Part shown: piece after piece, positions 8,201 through 15,740 of the stretch
Position numbering within the stretch: position 1 is the first letter of the stretch
How the letters are laid out: each line of letters opens with the position of its first letter
Assembly (NCBI RefSeq): GCF_000390185.1
Contig: NZ_AQHR01000096.1
Location: forward strand, 1 to 64,000
Direction: 5' to 3'
From: Lunatimonas lonarensis
GTDB taxonomy: Bacteria; Bacteroidota; Bacteroidia; Cytophagales; Cyclobacteriaceae
DNA length: 64,000 bases
Made by a program: the position numbers and the translations under genes
The notes under the pieces: model-generated
Databases searched by the model: none
What the model was told of the DNA's origin: nothing
Seen by the model: the letters and a program-made list of their open reading frames with translations, nothing else

Positions 8201-9131
8201 GCAGAAGCCGTTCCCCTCGGTAAAGATCTGATTTCTCCCGCTGTTTGACCATTGCGGCACCAAACAGGTCTCCTACCTGTAGCAGTATCGGAAACGGATT
8301 AGTCCGATCCGGTTGGAAGGCATCCTTTTCGGGACTGCCCAGCAAGAGAACCCCAAAAAACACGCCCTTGGCAGTGATTGGAATTAGCAAAACAGAACCT
8401 AACTCCATATCCCTAAGCTCCGGCTCTTCAAAAGGCAAAAAGGAACCTCCTTCAAACGAAGGTATTCGCATCCATCCTTGGGCACGTAAGTCCCGAATCA
8501 AATCGGATTTTCCTTCCAAGGACACAAACCTGATTGGCTGCGCCGATCCGGCCAGGTGCTCCCTATGCCACTCTGACTCTCGCTCCAATCCATTTTTAGC
8601 ACTATTCAACAGCAGTATCGCACAGCGGTTAAGATGCAGTTCATTTCCGATCAGGTTCAGCGCAAAAGGAATCATAGCCGACCAGGACTGCGCATCCATA
8701 TCCAAGAAAAACCTGGAAAGGGTACTCAACAAAGGCGAAAGCGCGAACCACGTACCAGAATAGTGGGCCCCTGTTTCCGAAACCGCCCCTCCTTTCGTTG
8801 GGTCTACAGCATCCGTACCCACTTTACCCCTTCCAAAGGCAAAACCTAGCGGGCCGATTCCCTCCACGTAAGCAGCCTGTATATCCCAGACCATCGAAAG
8901 CTTGTCATCATATACCCCGGAAAGCGAATCAAACCTTGATCGGTCATTCGAATCAAAATAATGCCTGAGCCTGGATACAATCTCTCCATCGGTCTCAAAA
9001 AAAGATTCCCATCGGTCAAAATCGGCTAAACGAGTACCCTGAAACAAGACCGCTTGCTTTGAGAAAACCAAAAACACTCCCGTGTGACCGAGCCTCCGTT
9101 CCACCACCCTACTGTTAGATATTAAGTCCAT
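5211..9131 (-). CDS. Cytoplasmic multi-PAS hybrid sensor histidine kinase (1306 aa)
   Basis: Order of parts: an unassigned N-terminus (1-150), a GAF-like domain (about 150-300), then five PAS/PAC units ending near residues 425, 545, 670, 790 and 915, recognisable by repeated PAC ends such as SDITERK and FQDITERK. A HisKA domain follows with SHEIRTPMN and phospho-acceptor His947, then a HATPase with G-box motifs (DTGIGIP, GGTGLGLAI) to about 1170, and a C-terminal receiver with Asp1237 (LLIDLQMP). There is no transmembrane helix, so it senses an intracellular signal such as redox, light or a small ligand. Phosphate would pass from His947 to Asp1237 and on to an unlinked partner; no HPt or output regulator lies next to it. 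Confidence 0.92.
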   Translation of the reverse strand: MDLISNSRVVERRLGHTGVFLVFSKQAVLFQGTRLADFDRWESFFETDGEIVSRLRHYFDSNDRSRFDSLSGVYDDKLSMVWDIQAAYVEGIGPLGFAFGRGKVGTDAVDPTKGGAVSETGAHYSGTWFALSPLLSTLSRFFLDMDAQSWSAMIPFALNLIGNELHLNRCAILLLNSAKNGLERESEWHREHLAGSAQPIRFVSLEGKSDLIRDLRAQGWMRIPSFEGGSFLPFEEPELRDMELGSVLLIPITAKGVFFGVLLLGSPEKDAFQPDRTNPFPILLQVGDLFGAAMVKQREKSDLYRGERLLQETELLAKSGSWRFLRSEKRIYLSQGLRKLFGLDASLEYMGMDDFFKLVSPEDRKFVRQELKRVLRTSKVVSGEFRYQDPAKQERVIAYSIQVNDLSPTKQLEIFGFCSDITERKALEEELLLESQILAQVNEAIFMTDVRFNVIYMNQQARIITGRSSGFKGSINELFQLPESPSPLLTDLASRYLQEEVCKDIVRLQEVQQGSVFDCRMVFSKIWSKKGELLGYTLLLNDLTEEREREELAKKAKLIVEKSPAILFTLDPTKHFQITYVTENIVQFGYTAKDLILGGISFLDLIHPDDIQLYLRSFKEAEKHANTREYRVRTSRGKYRWVEDKVSEIRVANGDIVWYEGLFQDITERKKDRAEIEKVKNQYRVLASNIPYTNVFLIDPDYRYVVAEGPNFEYWGLDKEYFEGKTIEEANTTNFDKILPLFKKAKKSRNLASMELKYMKRTYQLLAMPIFDGNELAYFLGIIRDITRERNTQQALEKSEQKYRNLVEESTELIFSIDTGLSVSYVSPNIKQFLGYETFEFTGRAFMDHLHPGDRAVMEEHGKQAPFGYFKKYPVFDCRMQHRDKSFRIFSVSGKLIYDENGEIKYYTGVARDNTKLKETQRELFLAKERAEKALEAKSQFLSIMSHEIRTPMNAVIGLSHLLLEENPREDQYENLRTLQFSAENLLGLINDILDFNKIDSGKVELECVVFDLRHLINRIVRSYAYQIREKSLDLVLDFGSELPAYIMGDPVRLSQILNNLLSNAIKFTKEGNVSIQARQLARSKTTVSVRFQVSDTGIGIPAGKLDYVFEAFTQASSDTTRKFGGTGLGLAIVKKLIVLLGSEIHVDSEEGKGTTFWFDLDFDLAESHRKKGSTEVRLLKDLQKSRILVAEDNVVNQVLLKKYLKKWGVGTIEFAQNGQVALEYFEQGEFDLLLIDLQMPVMDGIELAKLVRAKEREADRRVPIIALTASSFSEVQEQLEKAGMDDYVSKPFNPPDLYTKIIKYI

Positions 9132-9294
9132 GTTGAAAAATAAACAGCTTTGAGATCATTGGCTGCCGACCGATGATCCCAAAATTATTGCCTAAATGTA
9201 ATAAATTATGTTAATTTTTTAGAAAAAAGGGTATTAAAAAATAATTAACAGGCAGTTTGGCCAAAAAAACCAATTAAGTGCTGTTTTTAAAACC

Positions 9295-9531
9295 CTATTG
9301 TATTTTACCCTTAAACTTTTCCACGTCCCCGTTTTTGAAAACTTCGTTTTCAAAAACCATGATCGGGCCGGACTTACAGAAGTCCATGCATTTTGTTTTG
9401 ATTAACTTGAACCGGCCTTTATGCGGGTCGAGTTTGAGTACGGATTTTACCTCCCTGGTCAACTGCTTACAACCCGACTTCTTACAATCCGAGCCTGTAC
9501 ATACAAACACAAACTTGCGATACCTTCCCAT
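9295..9531 (-). CDS. Thioredoxin-like [2Fe-2S] ferredoxin (78 aa)
   Basis: Cysteines at 11, 16, 48 and 52 give the spacing C-x4-C ... C-x3-C of the thioredoxin-like 2Fe-2S fold found in NuoE and the Azotobacter Shethna ferredoxin; Cys21 is extra. The length of 78 residues is a bare domain. It probably carries electrons or reports redox state in the cytoplasm. The gene follows the DUF819 gene by 6 bp on the same strand and is likely co-transcribed with it, although no functional link between the two families is known to me. Confidence 0.85.
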   Translation of the reverse strand: MGRYRKFVFVCTGSDCKKSGCKQLTREVKSVLKLDPHKGRFKLIKTKCMDFCKSGPIMVFENEVFKNGDVEKFKGKIQ

Positions 9532-9537
9532 GAGCTG

Positions 9538-10791
9538 TTATAGATTTGATATTAATTGGAGGAGGAGTCCACAAATATAGGCTCCATAGGTACCGACCGC
9601 ATACCCCAATACCGCCAACAAAACGCCCACCGGCGCAAGGGAGGCATTAAATGCAGATGCCACGATAGGAGCGGAAGCGGCACCTCCTACATTAGCCTGC
9701 GACCCTACCGCCACAAAAAAGAAGGGCGCTTTGATAAAATACGCCACCACCAACATGATCAGCACATGGAAAACCATCCATATCATTCCGATCAGGAAGA
9801 AAAGAGGGTTTTCCAGCACCGCACCCAAATCCATCTGCATCCCGATGGTGGCGACCAAAATATACAAAAGGGCACTGCCAAGCCGGGAAGCGCCCACCCC
9901 TTCCAACTGCCGGGCCTTGGTAAAGGAAAGGAGCAATCCTCCCGTGGTCGCTACAATCACTATCCAGAAAAACACATTGTCCAGGGAGTATTGGATCAAC
10001 CCGGGGTGGTTTTCCCGCACGTAGGGACCCAGGGTATCTCCCACCAAATGGGAAAGCCCGGTAACCCCAAACCCCAAACCCACCAGTACCATGGTATCTG
10101 AAAGTGTGGGAACCCGAACGATGCCCTGCCGGTATTTTTCCACTTTCTCCTGCAGTTCGATGATCGCAGAATTATCTGCTTTGAAGAATCGGTCGATTTT
10201 ATCCGGCATCCCGGCACCGTACAACAAGGCCGCCATCCACACATTCGCGACAATGACGTCAACGGCTATCATTTGACTGAATAAGGTAGGGCTTGCCCCG
10301 AACACCTCCAACATGGAGGTTTGGTTGGCGCTGCCCCCTATCCAGCTGCCTGCTATCGTCGCCAGTCCACGCCAGGTTTCGTCCGCCCCTTCCATTCCCA
10401 ACACCTCCGGCACAACTAGCGATACCGTGAACAACGCCAAAGGACCACCCAGGACAATTCCCGCTGTGCCGGCAAAAAACATAATAACCGCTTTTGGGCC
10501 AAGCTTTAGGATGCTTTTTAGATCAATACTGAGCGTCAACAACACCAAGGATGAGGGCAAAAGGTACCTGGAGGCTACGTAATACAGGCCGGAGTCTTCT
10601 CCCGAGATTACACCAAACGTATTGAGGAGCGCCGGAATAAAATAACAAAGAAGTACGGTAGGAACAACCCGGTAAAACCGCTGAAAAAAGGGGTGCTTCA
10701 AAGAGGACGTATGGAATATCAATCCGAGTGCAGCCACCAAGATCGCCAAAACGACCGCATCATTTGTTACGAGGGGAATCCTTTCTTCCAT
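9538..10791 (-). CDS. DUF819 family integral membrane protein (417 aa)
   Basis: About ten to twelve hydrophobic segments span the whole protein, with the family's Gly-rich stretches ATIAGSWIGGSANQ (around residue 155) and AVGSQANVGGAASAPI near the C-terminus, which suggest an inverted-repeat transporter fold. A charged cytoplasmic loop (about 205-235) separates the halves. DUF819 proteins (YjcL type) are predicted transporters with no proven substrate. I chose the ATG at 10791 rather than the GTG two codons upstream. It heads a two-gene unit with the 2Fe-2S protein. The 195-bp gap to the Nudix gene carries a 13-G run. Confidence 0.85.
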   Translation of the reverse strand: MEERIPLVTNDAVVLAILVAALGLIFHTSSLKHPFFQRFYRVVPTVLLCYFIPALLNTFGVISGEDSGLYYVASRYLLPSSLVLLTLSIDLKSILKLGPKAVIMFFAGTAGIVLGGPLALFTVSLVVPEVLGMEGADETWRGLATIAGSWIGGSANQTSMLEVFGASPTLFSQMIAVDVIVANVWMAALLYGAGMPDKIDRFFKADNSAIIELQEKVEKYRQGIVRVPTLSDTMVLVGLGFGVTGLSHLVGDTLGPYVRENHPGLIQYSLDNVFFWIVIVATTGGLLLSFTKARQLEGVGASRLGSALLYILVATIGMQMDLGAVLENPLFFLIGMIWMVFHVLIMLVVAYFIKAPFFFVAVGSQANVGGAASAPIVASAFNASLAPVGVLLAVLGYAVGTYGAYICGLLLQLISNL

Positions 10792-10967
10792 GAACACCTT
10801 AGCTTAGCCTATCTTATCTACCTGGACAACCGATTTGATCTCCGAATCGATTGAACCTTTTTGTATATCAATAATTTGCAATCGTCCATAATTTTTCCCA
10901 GCCTTTGGGGATGCCTTCCCTTATGCCTTCGGTCGGACGAGGGCACCGGCAGCAACCCAACGCTTGA

Positions 10968-10980
10968 GGGGGGGGGGGGG
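10968..10980 (+). repeat. Homopolymer of 13 G
   Basis: Thirteen consecutive G lie six bases beyond the stop codon of the Nudix gene and about 175 bp upstream of the DUF819 start. Tracts this long slip during replication and can vary expression if placed in a promoter or reading frame; they are also a common place for assembly error. Confidence 0.9.
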
Positions 10981-10986
10981 AATTCA

Positions 10987-11613
10987 TCACCGATTTTCCC
11001 AAAGATACAATAGCTCGCTCAATATCATGGCGGTTGCACCCCATACTATTTCATTGTCTATATCAAAATAAGGAGCCGAAATCGTGAAAGACCCGGCCCT
11101 GATAGGTGCCGTTTTACGGGTCTGCTTTTGGGTTAAATGATCAAAACTACAGGTAATGAGGCGGTCGACCTCCCTTGGATCGGGCTGGAAAAGGGGTGGC
11201 TTTTCTGTGTATCCCAAAAAGGGGTAAACAGAAAAATCGCTTGGTGGGATATACAGATGGGACAATCGCCCAAAAACCGTTACTTCCTCGGGAAAAACAC
11301 CTATCTCCTCGGATGTCTCCCTGAGTGCAGTAGCCTGAAGGTCTGGATCCGAAGGATCCCACTTCCCTCCCGGTAGAGACACCTGGGCACTGTGTACACC
11401 AGGATAGACAGGCCGCTTGATAAACGGAACCCTACATCCATCTGTTCCGGAATAGAAAAGAACCAAAACGGCACCTTGGCGTTTTCCCTTCCCCTGTCCA
11501 AACCTCCGGTCATCCAAGGGCAGGGGAGCCATTTCCTGTTGTCCCAGCCTACCGGGCAGCGGGTTTTTCAATGCCTCGGTCAACCGATCTACTACCTGAT
11601 ACAAATCCATCAT
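10987..11613 (-). CDS. Nudix hydrolase, probable CoA pyrophosphatase (208 aa)
   Basis: The Nudix box is clear: GGKWDPSD ... ALRETSEEIGV at about residues 80-105, with the REx2EE core that binds Mg2+, although Asp replaces Glu at the first acidic position. The upstream VSLPGG and the length of about 200 residues fit the NudL/CoAse branch, which splits coenzyme A into 3',5'-ADP and phosphopantetheine. Start is one of two adjacent ATG codons. It directly follows a lipoprotein gene with no spacing, so the two probably share a transcript; the tie is positional only. Confidence 0.82.
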   Translation of the reverse strand: MMDLYQVVDRLTEALKNPLPGRLGQQEMAPLPLDDRRFGQGKGKRQGAVLVLFYSGTDGCRVPFIKRPVYPGVHSAQVSLPGGKWDPSDPDLQATALRETSEEIGVFPEEVTVFGRLSHLYIPPSDFSVYPFLGYTEKPPLFQPDPREVDRLITCSFDHLTQKQTRKTAPIRAGSFTISAPYFDIDNEIVWGATAMILSELLYLWENR

Positions 11614-12270
11614 TTACCGGGGCAAACTTAACTTTTCTTCCAGGTATCCGTGGCGCAGGTACTCCGGATTGGTATAACTGGACTCAAACATATGATAGAA
11701 GCCGTTGTCTAAGGAAACGATCCACAAAACCGGCGAAAAGCCACTTTCCCCCTCAAAAAAACCCGCTACGATCAAGTGTTGATCATCGATCCAAGCAGCA
11801 TCTTCAAATAACCCAGAAGGCCCAATAAACAGAAGCCTCTCCCTCATGCCGTTTTCCCTGTAAAAAATAACTTCCGAATCAGGCTCGTAAAGAATGCCTC
11901 CCTGCTCATCGATGCGGACTTTGTAGTCAAAAACATCTATCACCCCCAACCCTTTCGGGTGCCTGATTTGGTGCTTTGCCAACATACTTTCAGATTCTTT
12001 AAGTGGGTTGATCTCGGGGCGCTCCAAATTTTCTATTGGGCTGGATTGGGCCAGGTCAAAGTCCGTTGCGTATCCAGAAAAGCCCTGCTCACGCCAATAA
12101 CCCAGCCAGTCAGGCAGCAACAAAAGACCATCCGCCAGCATTTGGTTGCTGATATCCTGCATTTCCTGTCGCTCTACAACCACTTCCTTTTCCGACTCGG
12201 AAGAACCGCAACCCTGGGTAAACAATCCAAAAATAACCAGCAAAACACCTGATACCCGTAACCGAACCAT
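11614..12270 (-). CDS. Hypothetical lipoprotein (218 aa)
   Basis: Starting at the ATG at 12270, preceded by GGAAGGA, the protein has a Lys/Arg-poor hydrophobic signal ending in the lipobox LFTQGC, so it is probably acylated and exported. A longer in-frame start 27 codons upstream would bury the signal and is rejected. The mature part has beta-strand-rich segments resembling short propeller blades (DVFDYKVRI, AWIDDQHLIVAGF, PVLWIVSLDNG), which suggests a small WD/beta-propeller-like surface protein. Family not recognised. Stop codon and the Nudix start abut. Confidence 0.65.
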   Translation of the reverse strand: MVRLRVSGVLLVIFGLFTQGCGSSESEKEVVVERQEMQDISNQMLADGLLLLPDWLGYWREQGFSGYATDFDLAQSSPIENLERPEINPLKESESMLAKHQIRHPKGLGVIDVFDYKVRIDEQGGILYEPDSEVIFYRENGMRERLLFIGPSGLFEDAAWIDDQHLIVAGFFEGESGFSPVLWIVSLDNGFYHMFESSYTNPEYLRHGYLEEKLSLPR

Positions 12271-12372
12271 AAGCCGTCCTTCCCGTTTTAAATTTCCTTC
12301 AAAATACAATAAATTAAAAAAAGGTTCGGACATCGCCCAAACCTTTTTCACTTATCAAACCTATTAAACCTA

Positions 12373-12403
12373 TTGGGTTTTATTCATAGAATGAATAAAC
12401 TTG
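12373..12403 (+). promoter_or_regulatory. Bacteroidetes-type promoter of aceK
   Basis: TTG (12373-12375), 20 bp, then TAAACTTG (12396-12403), one mismatch from TAnnTTTG. Transcription would start near 12410, about 110 bases before the aceK ATG. Confidence 0.55.
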
Positions 12404-12415
12404 CTTGAAAGTTAA

Positions 12416-12434
12416 GCATAAATTCGATTTATGC
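12416..12434. promoter_or_regulatory. Perfect dyad in the aceK leader, candidate operator
   Basis: GCATAAAT-tcg-ATTTATGC, 8-bp arms, lies just inside the predicted transcript start. The position fits a repressor site or an mRNA hairpin; A residues, not T, follow, so it is not a plus-strand terminator. Confidence 0.45.
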
Positions 12435-12522
12435 AAAAAAACCAAAATCACGAAAAATCAAATTATCCACCAATGGTCGGGTGATCATTCGATCCGTGGT
12501 AACAGGGCAAAAGAAAAGATGT

Positions 12523-14259
12523 ATGAACCAGTCTGATAACTTATTGATCAACCGCCTGATAAGCGAAATCCTTTCGGGCTACGAGTCCTACATCGACCAG
12601 TTTAACGCATTTTCACGGCTTGCTCCGGTTAATTTCAGGGACCGCAACTGGAATGAACTGCAACAAAACCACAAAAAGCGCCTGAGGCTTTACAAAGATC
12701 TGCTACATATTAATATACACAACTGTAAAGCACTGCTGGGAACTCGCGCAGGAGACCGATCCCTGTGGTCCATGGCCAAATCTCGCTTTTCGCATTCGAT
12801 TGGGGGACGACCCGATGAGGAATTGGCAGAGTCCTTTTTCAACTCCGTGATAAGGAAGGTAGTCCCAAACCTCTCCATCGACAATGCCATCATGTTCGTG
12901 CACCCGGGGACTGCACGAAAGGAACCCGATCCAGATGCCTCCCTATTTTATACCTATCCCAGCGAATGGGAGCTTACGCGGATTTTCAGGCAATTGTTGG
13001 TTGATTTTGACTTCGGGGTTCCCTTCTTCAACAAGGCGGAAGACATAGAATTTCTGGAAAAAGGCTTCAGGGAGGTAATCCTCACCCGATACCTTGCGTC
13101 TGAGGAAACAACTATTCAGGTATTAAAGAACGTGTTCTACCGCAACAAGGCCGCCTACCTGATCGGAAGAATTTTCATCGGCGGGAAGTGGATGCCCTTC
13201 CTCATACCCTTTGTGCACAACGAGAAGGGGGTATTTGTAGACACGCTTATTTTCAATCCCAACATCATGAGCGGTATCTTCAGCTATACCCGCTCCTACT
13301 TCATGGCGGAAATCAAGATTCCCGCGCAGGTCATTTCCTTTTTGACCTCAGTAATAAAAAACAAAAAAAAACACGAACTCTACAATGCCATCGGCTTCAA
13401 TAAGCATGGAAAAACGGAGTTTTATCGGGACTTCCTTGATCACCTTGCCTCCAGTTCCGATCAGTTTATCCTTGCACCTGGGATCAAGGGCATGGTTATG
13501 ACCGTCTTTACCTTGCCCTCCTACAACATTGTCTTTAAGTTGATCAAGGACCACTTTGATCCCCCGAAAAACATGACCCGCCAACAGGTGCGGGAAAAAT
13601 ACAAGCTTGTTTCCCTTCACGATCGGGTGGGCCGGATGGCCGATACGCATGAGTTCGAGGACTTCCATATACCGCTGGAACGGATCCATCCGGAGCTTCT
13701 CTTGGAACTCAAAAACACGGCCAATTCACTTTTGGAGCAACGGGGAGATACCTTGGTGATCAAACACCTATATACCGAACGAAGGATGGAACCCCTCAAC
13801 CTTTTTTTGGAAAAGTGCAGTTTAGAGGAAGCGAAACAGGCCGTGGAAGAGTACGGCAATTCCATCATGCAGTTGGCGCAGGCAAATATCTTCCCCGGAG
13901 ATATGATGGTAAAGAACTTTGGGGTTACCAGACAGCGCAGGGTGGTTTTTTACGATTACGACGAGATCGAATTCATGAGGGACATGAATTTCCGGAAAAA
14001 ACCGCGACCGGAGACATTCGAACAGATCTATGCCTCAGAACCCTGGTACGATATTGCGCCAAACGATGTGTTTCCCGAGGATTTCAAGCGATTTATGATT
14101 GGGCGAACGGACGTACGGGATCATTTCTTTGAGGTACACAAACATCTATTTGACCCAAACCATTGGAAAAGCATACAGGACAAACTCAATCAGGGAGAGC
14201 TGATCCATGCCTTTCCCTACCCGGAAAGCATCCGTTTCCGACCCCACGAAAAAATCTGA
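12523..14259 (+). CDS. aceK: Isocitrate dehydrogenase kinase/phosphatase
   Basis: AceK both phosphorylates (inactivates) and dephosphorylates isocitrate dehydrogenase, steering carbon between the TCA cycle and the glyoxylate shunt during growth on acetate or fatty acids. The ATG at 12523 gives 578 residues, the same size as the enterobacterial enzyme; a GTG 14 codons earlier is open but unlikely. Recognisable parts are the N-terminal regulatory helices, the ATP-loop motif APGIKGMVM (318-326), the kinase lysine in FKLIKDHFDPPK, and FYDYDEIEFM near residue 485 with the metal-binding acidic residues. No aceA/aceB or icd is adjacent. A promoter and a dyad precede it. Confidence 0.95.
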   Translation: MNQSDNLLINRLISEILSGYESYIDQFNAFSRLAPVNFRDRNWNELQQNHKKRLRLYKDLLHINIHNCKALLGTRAGDRSLWSMAKSRFSHSIGGRPDEELAESFFNSVIRKVVPNLSIDNAIMFVHPGTARKEPDPDASLFYTYPSEWELTRIFRQLLVDFDFGVPFFNKAEDIEFLEKGFREVILTRYLASEETTIQVLKNVFYRNKAAYLIGRIFIGGKWMPFLIPFVHNEKGVFVDTLIFNPNIMSGIFSYTRSYFMAEIKIPAQVISFLTSVIKNKKKHELYNAIGFNKHGKTEFYRDFLDHLASSSDQFILAPGIKGMVMTVFTLPSYNIVFKLIKDHFDPPKNMTRQQVREKYKLVSLHDRVGRMADTHEFEDFHIPLERIHPELLLELKNTANSLLEQRGDTLVIKHLYTERRMEPLNLFLEKCSLEEAKQAVEEYGNSIMQLAQANIFPGDMMVKNFGVTRQRRVVFYDYDEIEFMRDMNFRKKPRPETFEQIYASEPWYDIAPNDVFPEDFKRFMIGRTDVRDHFFEVHKHLFDPNHWKSIQDKLNQGELIHAFPYPESIRFRPHEKI

Positions 14260-14301
14260 ACCCGCATGGAATGGTGGACTCATGCCTAAACGCAAGCGCA
14301 A

Positions 14302-14811
14302 TCACTCATACCAGCTGGCATACATGGGGTAATTGCCGGCTATTCGCTGAATTTCACTTTTCATAAACTCACCGGTATCTTTTACCTTCTTTGCAGGTAT
14401 GCCGGCATAGACGCTATTAGGCTCAACTACCGTATCAGCTAATACCACTGCTCCGGCAGCAATTACTGCTCCTTCCTGAACCACCGCCCTATCCATCACA
14501 ATTGCCCCCATGCCTATAAGGACATTGTCATGGATAGTGCACCCATGCACGATGGCTTTGTGGGCAATGGACACATTGCTTCCAATGTAAGTGCCCGCCT
14601 TTTGATAGGTACAATGGATCACCGCCCCATCTTGGATGTTGGTCTGATTTCCTATCCTGATCTCATGCACATCTCCCCGCACGACGGCATTGAACCAAAC
14701 CGTGCAGTTATCTCCCATTATGACATCGCCCACCACGGTGGCATTATCTGCGATGAAGCACCCCTCGCCCCAAACCGGGGACTTGCCATTTACCTTCTTA
14801 ATAAGCGCCAT
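14302..14811 (-). CDS. Gamma-carbonic anhydrase-like hexapeptide-repeat protein (169 aa)
   Basis: The protein is a left-handed beta helix built from imperfect hexapeptide repeats (IGNQTNIQDG, IGSNVSIAH, IHDNVLIGMG) through residues 15-135, with a C-terminal helix. Zinc-ligand histidines are placed as in the YrdA/gamma-CA group (His in VIHCTY and the pair in SIAHKAIVHG). Members bind a metal as trimers; carbonic anhydrase activity is shown for a few and not for many, so the activity is uncertain. It converges with aceK, from which it is separated by about 40 bp. Confidence 0.85.
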   Translation of the reverse strand: MALIKKVNGKSPVWGEGCFIADNATVVGDVIMGDNCTVWFNAVVRGDVHEIRIGNQTNIQDGAVIHCTYQKAGTYIGSNVSIAHKAIVHGCTIHDNVLIGMGAIVMDRAVVQEGAVIAAGAVVLADTVVEPNSVYAGIPAKKVKDTGEFMKSEIQRIAGNYPMYASWYE

Positions 14812-14956
14812 TATTTCGTTTACATTAGTTGGATGTACGTGGATAAACCAATCAAATCAATAATTTTTTTTTACCCAGCGGTGAACTTTTTGAGGGTAAA
14901 ATAGTTTTCATGTATGTACATTTAATTCTAAGCCAATTAAACTATCTTTCAAAACT

Positions 14957-15676
14957 ATGAAACTATTTAAAATTTCAACGTACCTTTTTGCTCTTTCCAT
15001 TGTTGCATTTGCCTGTGGTAAGGGCGGAGATACTGTAGAGACCCGCGAAGCGGCTGAAGTAGCGGCAGGAAGCGGTGTTACCTTATCATTGGACACTGAT
15101 GCCAGTAAAGTGAATTGGAGAGGCTACAAGCCAAGTGGTCAGCACTTCGGCATCATCCCAGTAGTAGCGGGCGATCTGAAAGTGGATGGCAACGCGATCA
15201 CCGCGGGTAACTTTACCTTCGACATCACCAAATTGGAAATCCACGATCTTGAGGCAGGCTCGGAGAACTACGGGAAATTGTGGGGACACCTACAGTCGGA
15301 CGACTTCTTTGATGCGCAGAATTTCCCTCAAGCTACCTTTGAAATTACCTCCATCGAGCCATTCAGTGCCGGAAGCATCGAGGACAGTGAGGAGTTTGAA
15401 ACGGAAAACACACCAAAAAGTGCAACCGAGATCGCTCCATCCAACCCAACACATTGGGTAAGCGGTAACCTGACTATGCGTGGAACAACCAAAAACATTA
15501 AGTTTCCGGCAAGCATTGCTGTAAATGATGGTGGTGTGAGTGCCAAAGCTGGTTTCAATATCGATCGTACGGAGTGGGGTCTTTCTTACGGCAACGAAGC
15601 CAATGCAGTAGACAAAGCTAAAGACCAATTTATATATAACACCGTAAGCGTTGATTTCGAAATCAATGCAAATTAA
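14957..15676 (+). CDS. YceI-family lipoprotein (239 aa)
   Basis: An N-terminal lipobox (AFAC, Cys20) follows a hydrophobic signal, predicting a lipid-anchored periplasmic protein. The rest is a lipocalin-like YceI barrel with its typical starts DTDASKVNWRGYKPSG and, near the end, FNIDRTEWGLSYG. YceI proteins bind isoprenoid chains and are often tied to stress or respiratory quinones; the partner here is unknown. A segment of about 30 acidic residues (SIEDSEEFETENT) is inserted between barrel strands. A strong terminator follows, so it is monocistronic. Confidence 0.9.
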   Translation: MKLFKISTYLFALSIVAFACGKGGDTVETREAAEVAAGSGVTLSLDTDASKVNWRGYKPSGQHFGIIPVVAGDLKVDGNAITAGNFTFDITKLEIHDLEAGSENYGKLWGHLQSDDFFDAQNFPQATFEITSIEPFSAGSIEDSEEFETENTPKSATEIAPSNPTHWVSGNLTMRGTTKNIKFPASIAVNDGGVSAKAGFNIDRTEWGLSYGNEANAVDKAKDQFIYNTVSVDFEINAN

Positions 15677-15694
15677 TTAGAATGTCAGGTATCT

Positions 15695-15726
15695 AAGGGC
15701 TAGCGGGAACGTTAGCCCTTTTTTTA
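15695..15726 (+). terminator. Rho-independent terminator after the YceI gene
   Basis: AAGGGCTA ... TTAGCCCTT stem with a GCGGGAACG-type loop followed by a run of seven T. Confidence 0.85.
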
Positions 15727-15740
15727 TGTAATTTCGCCAC

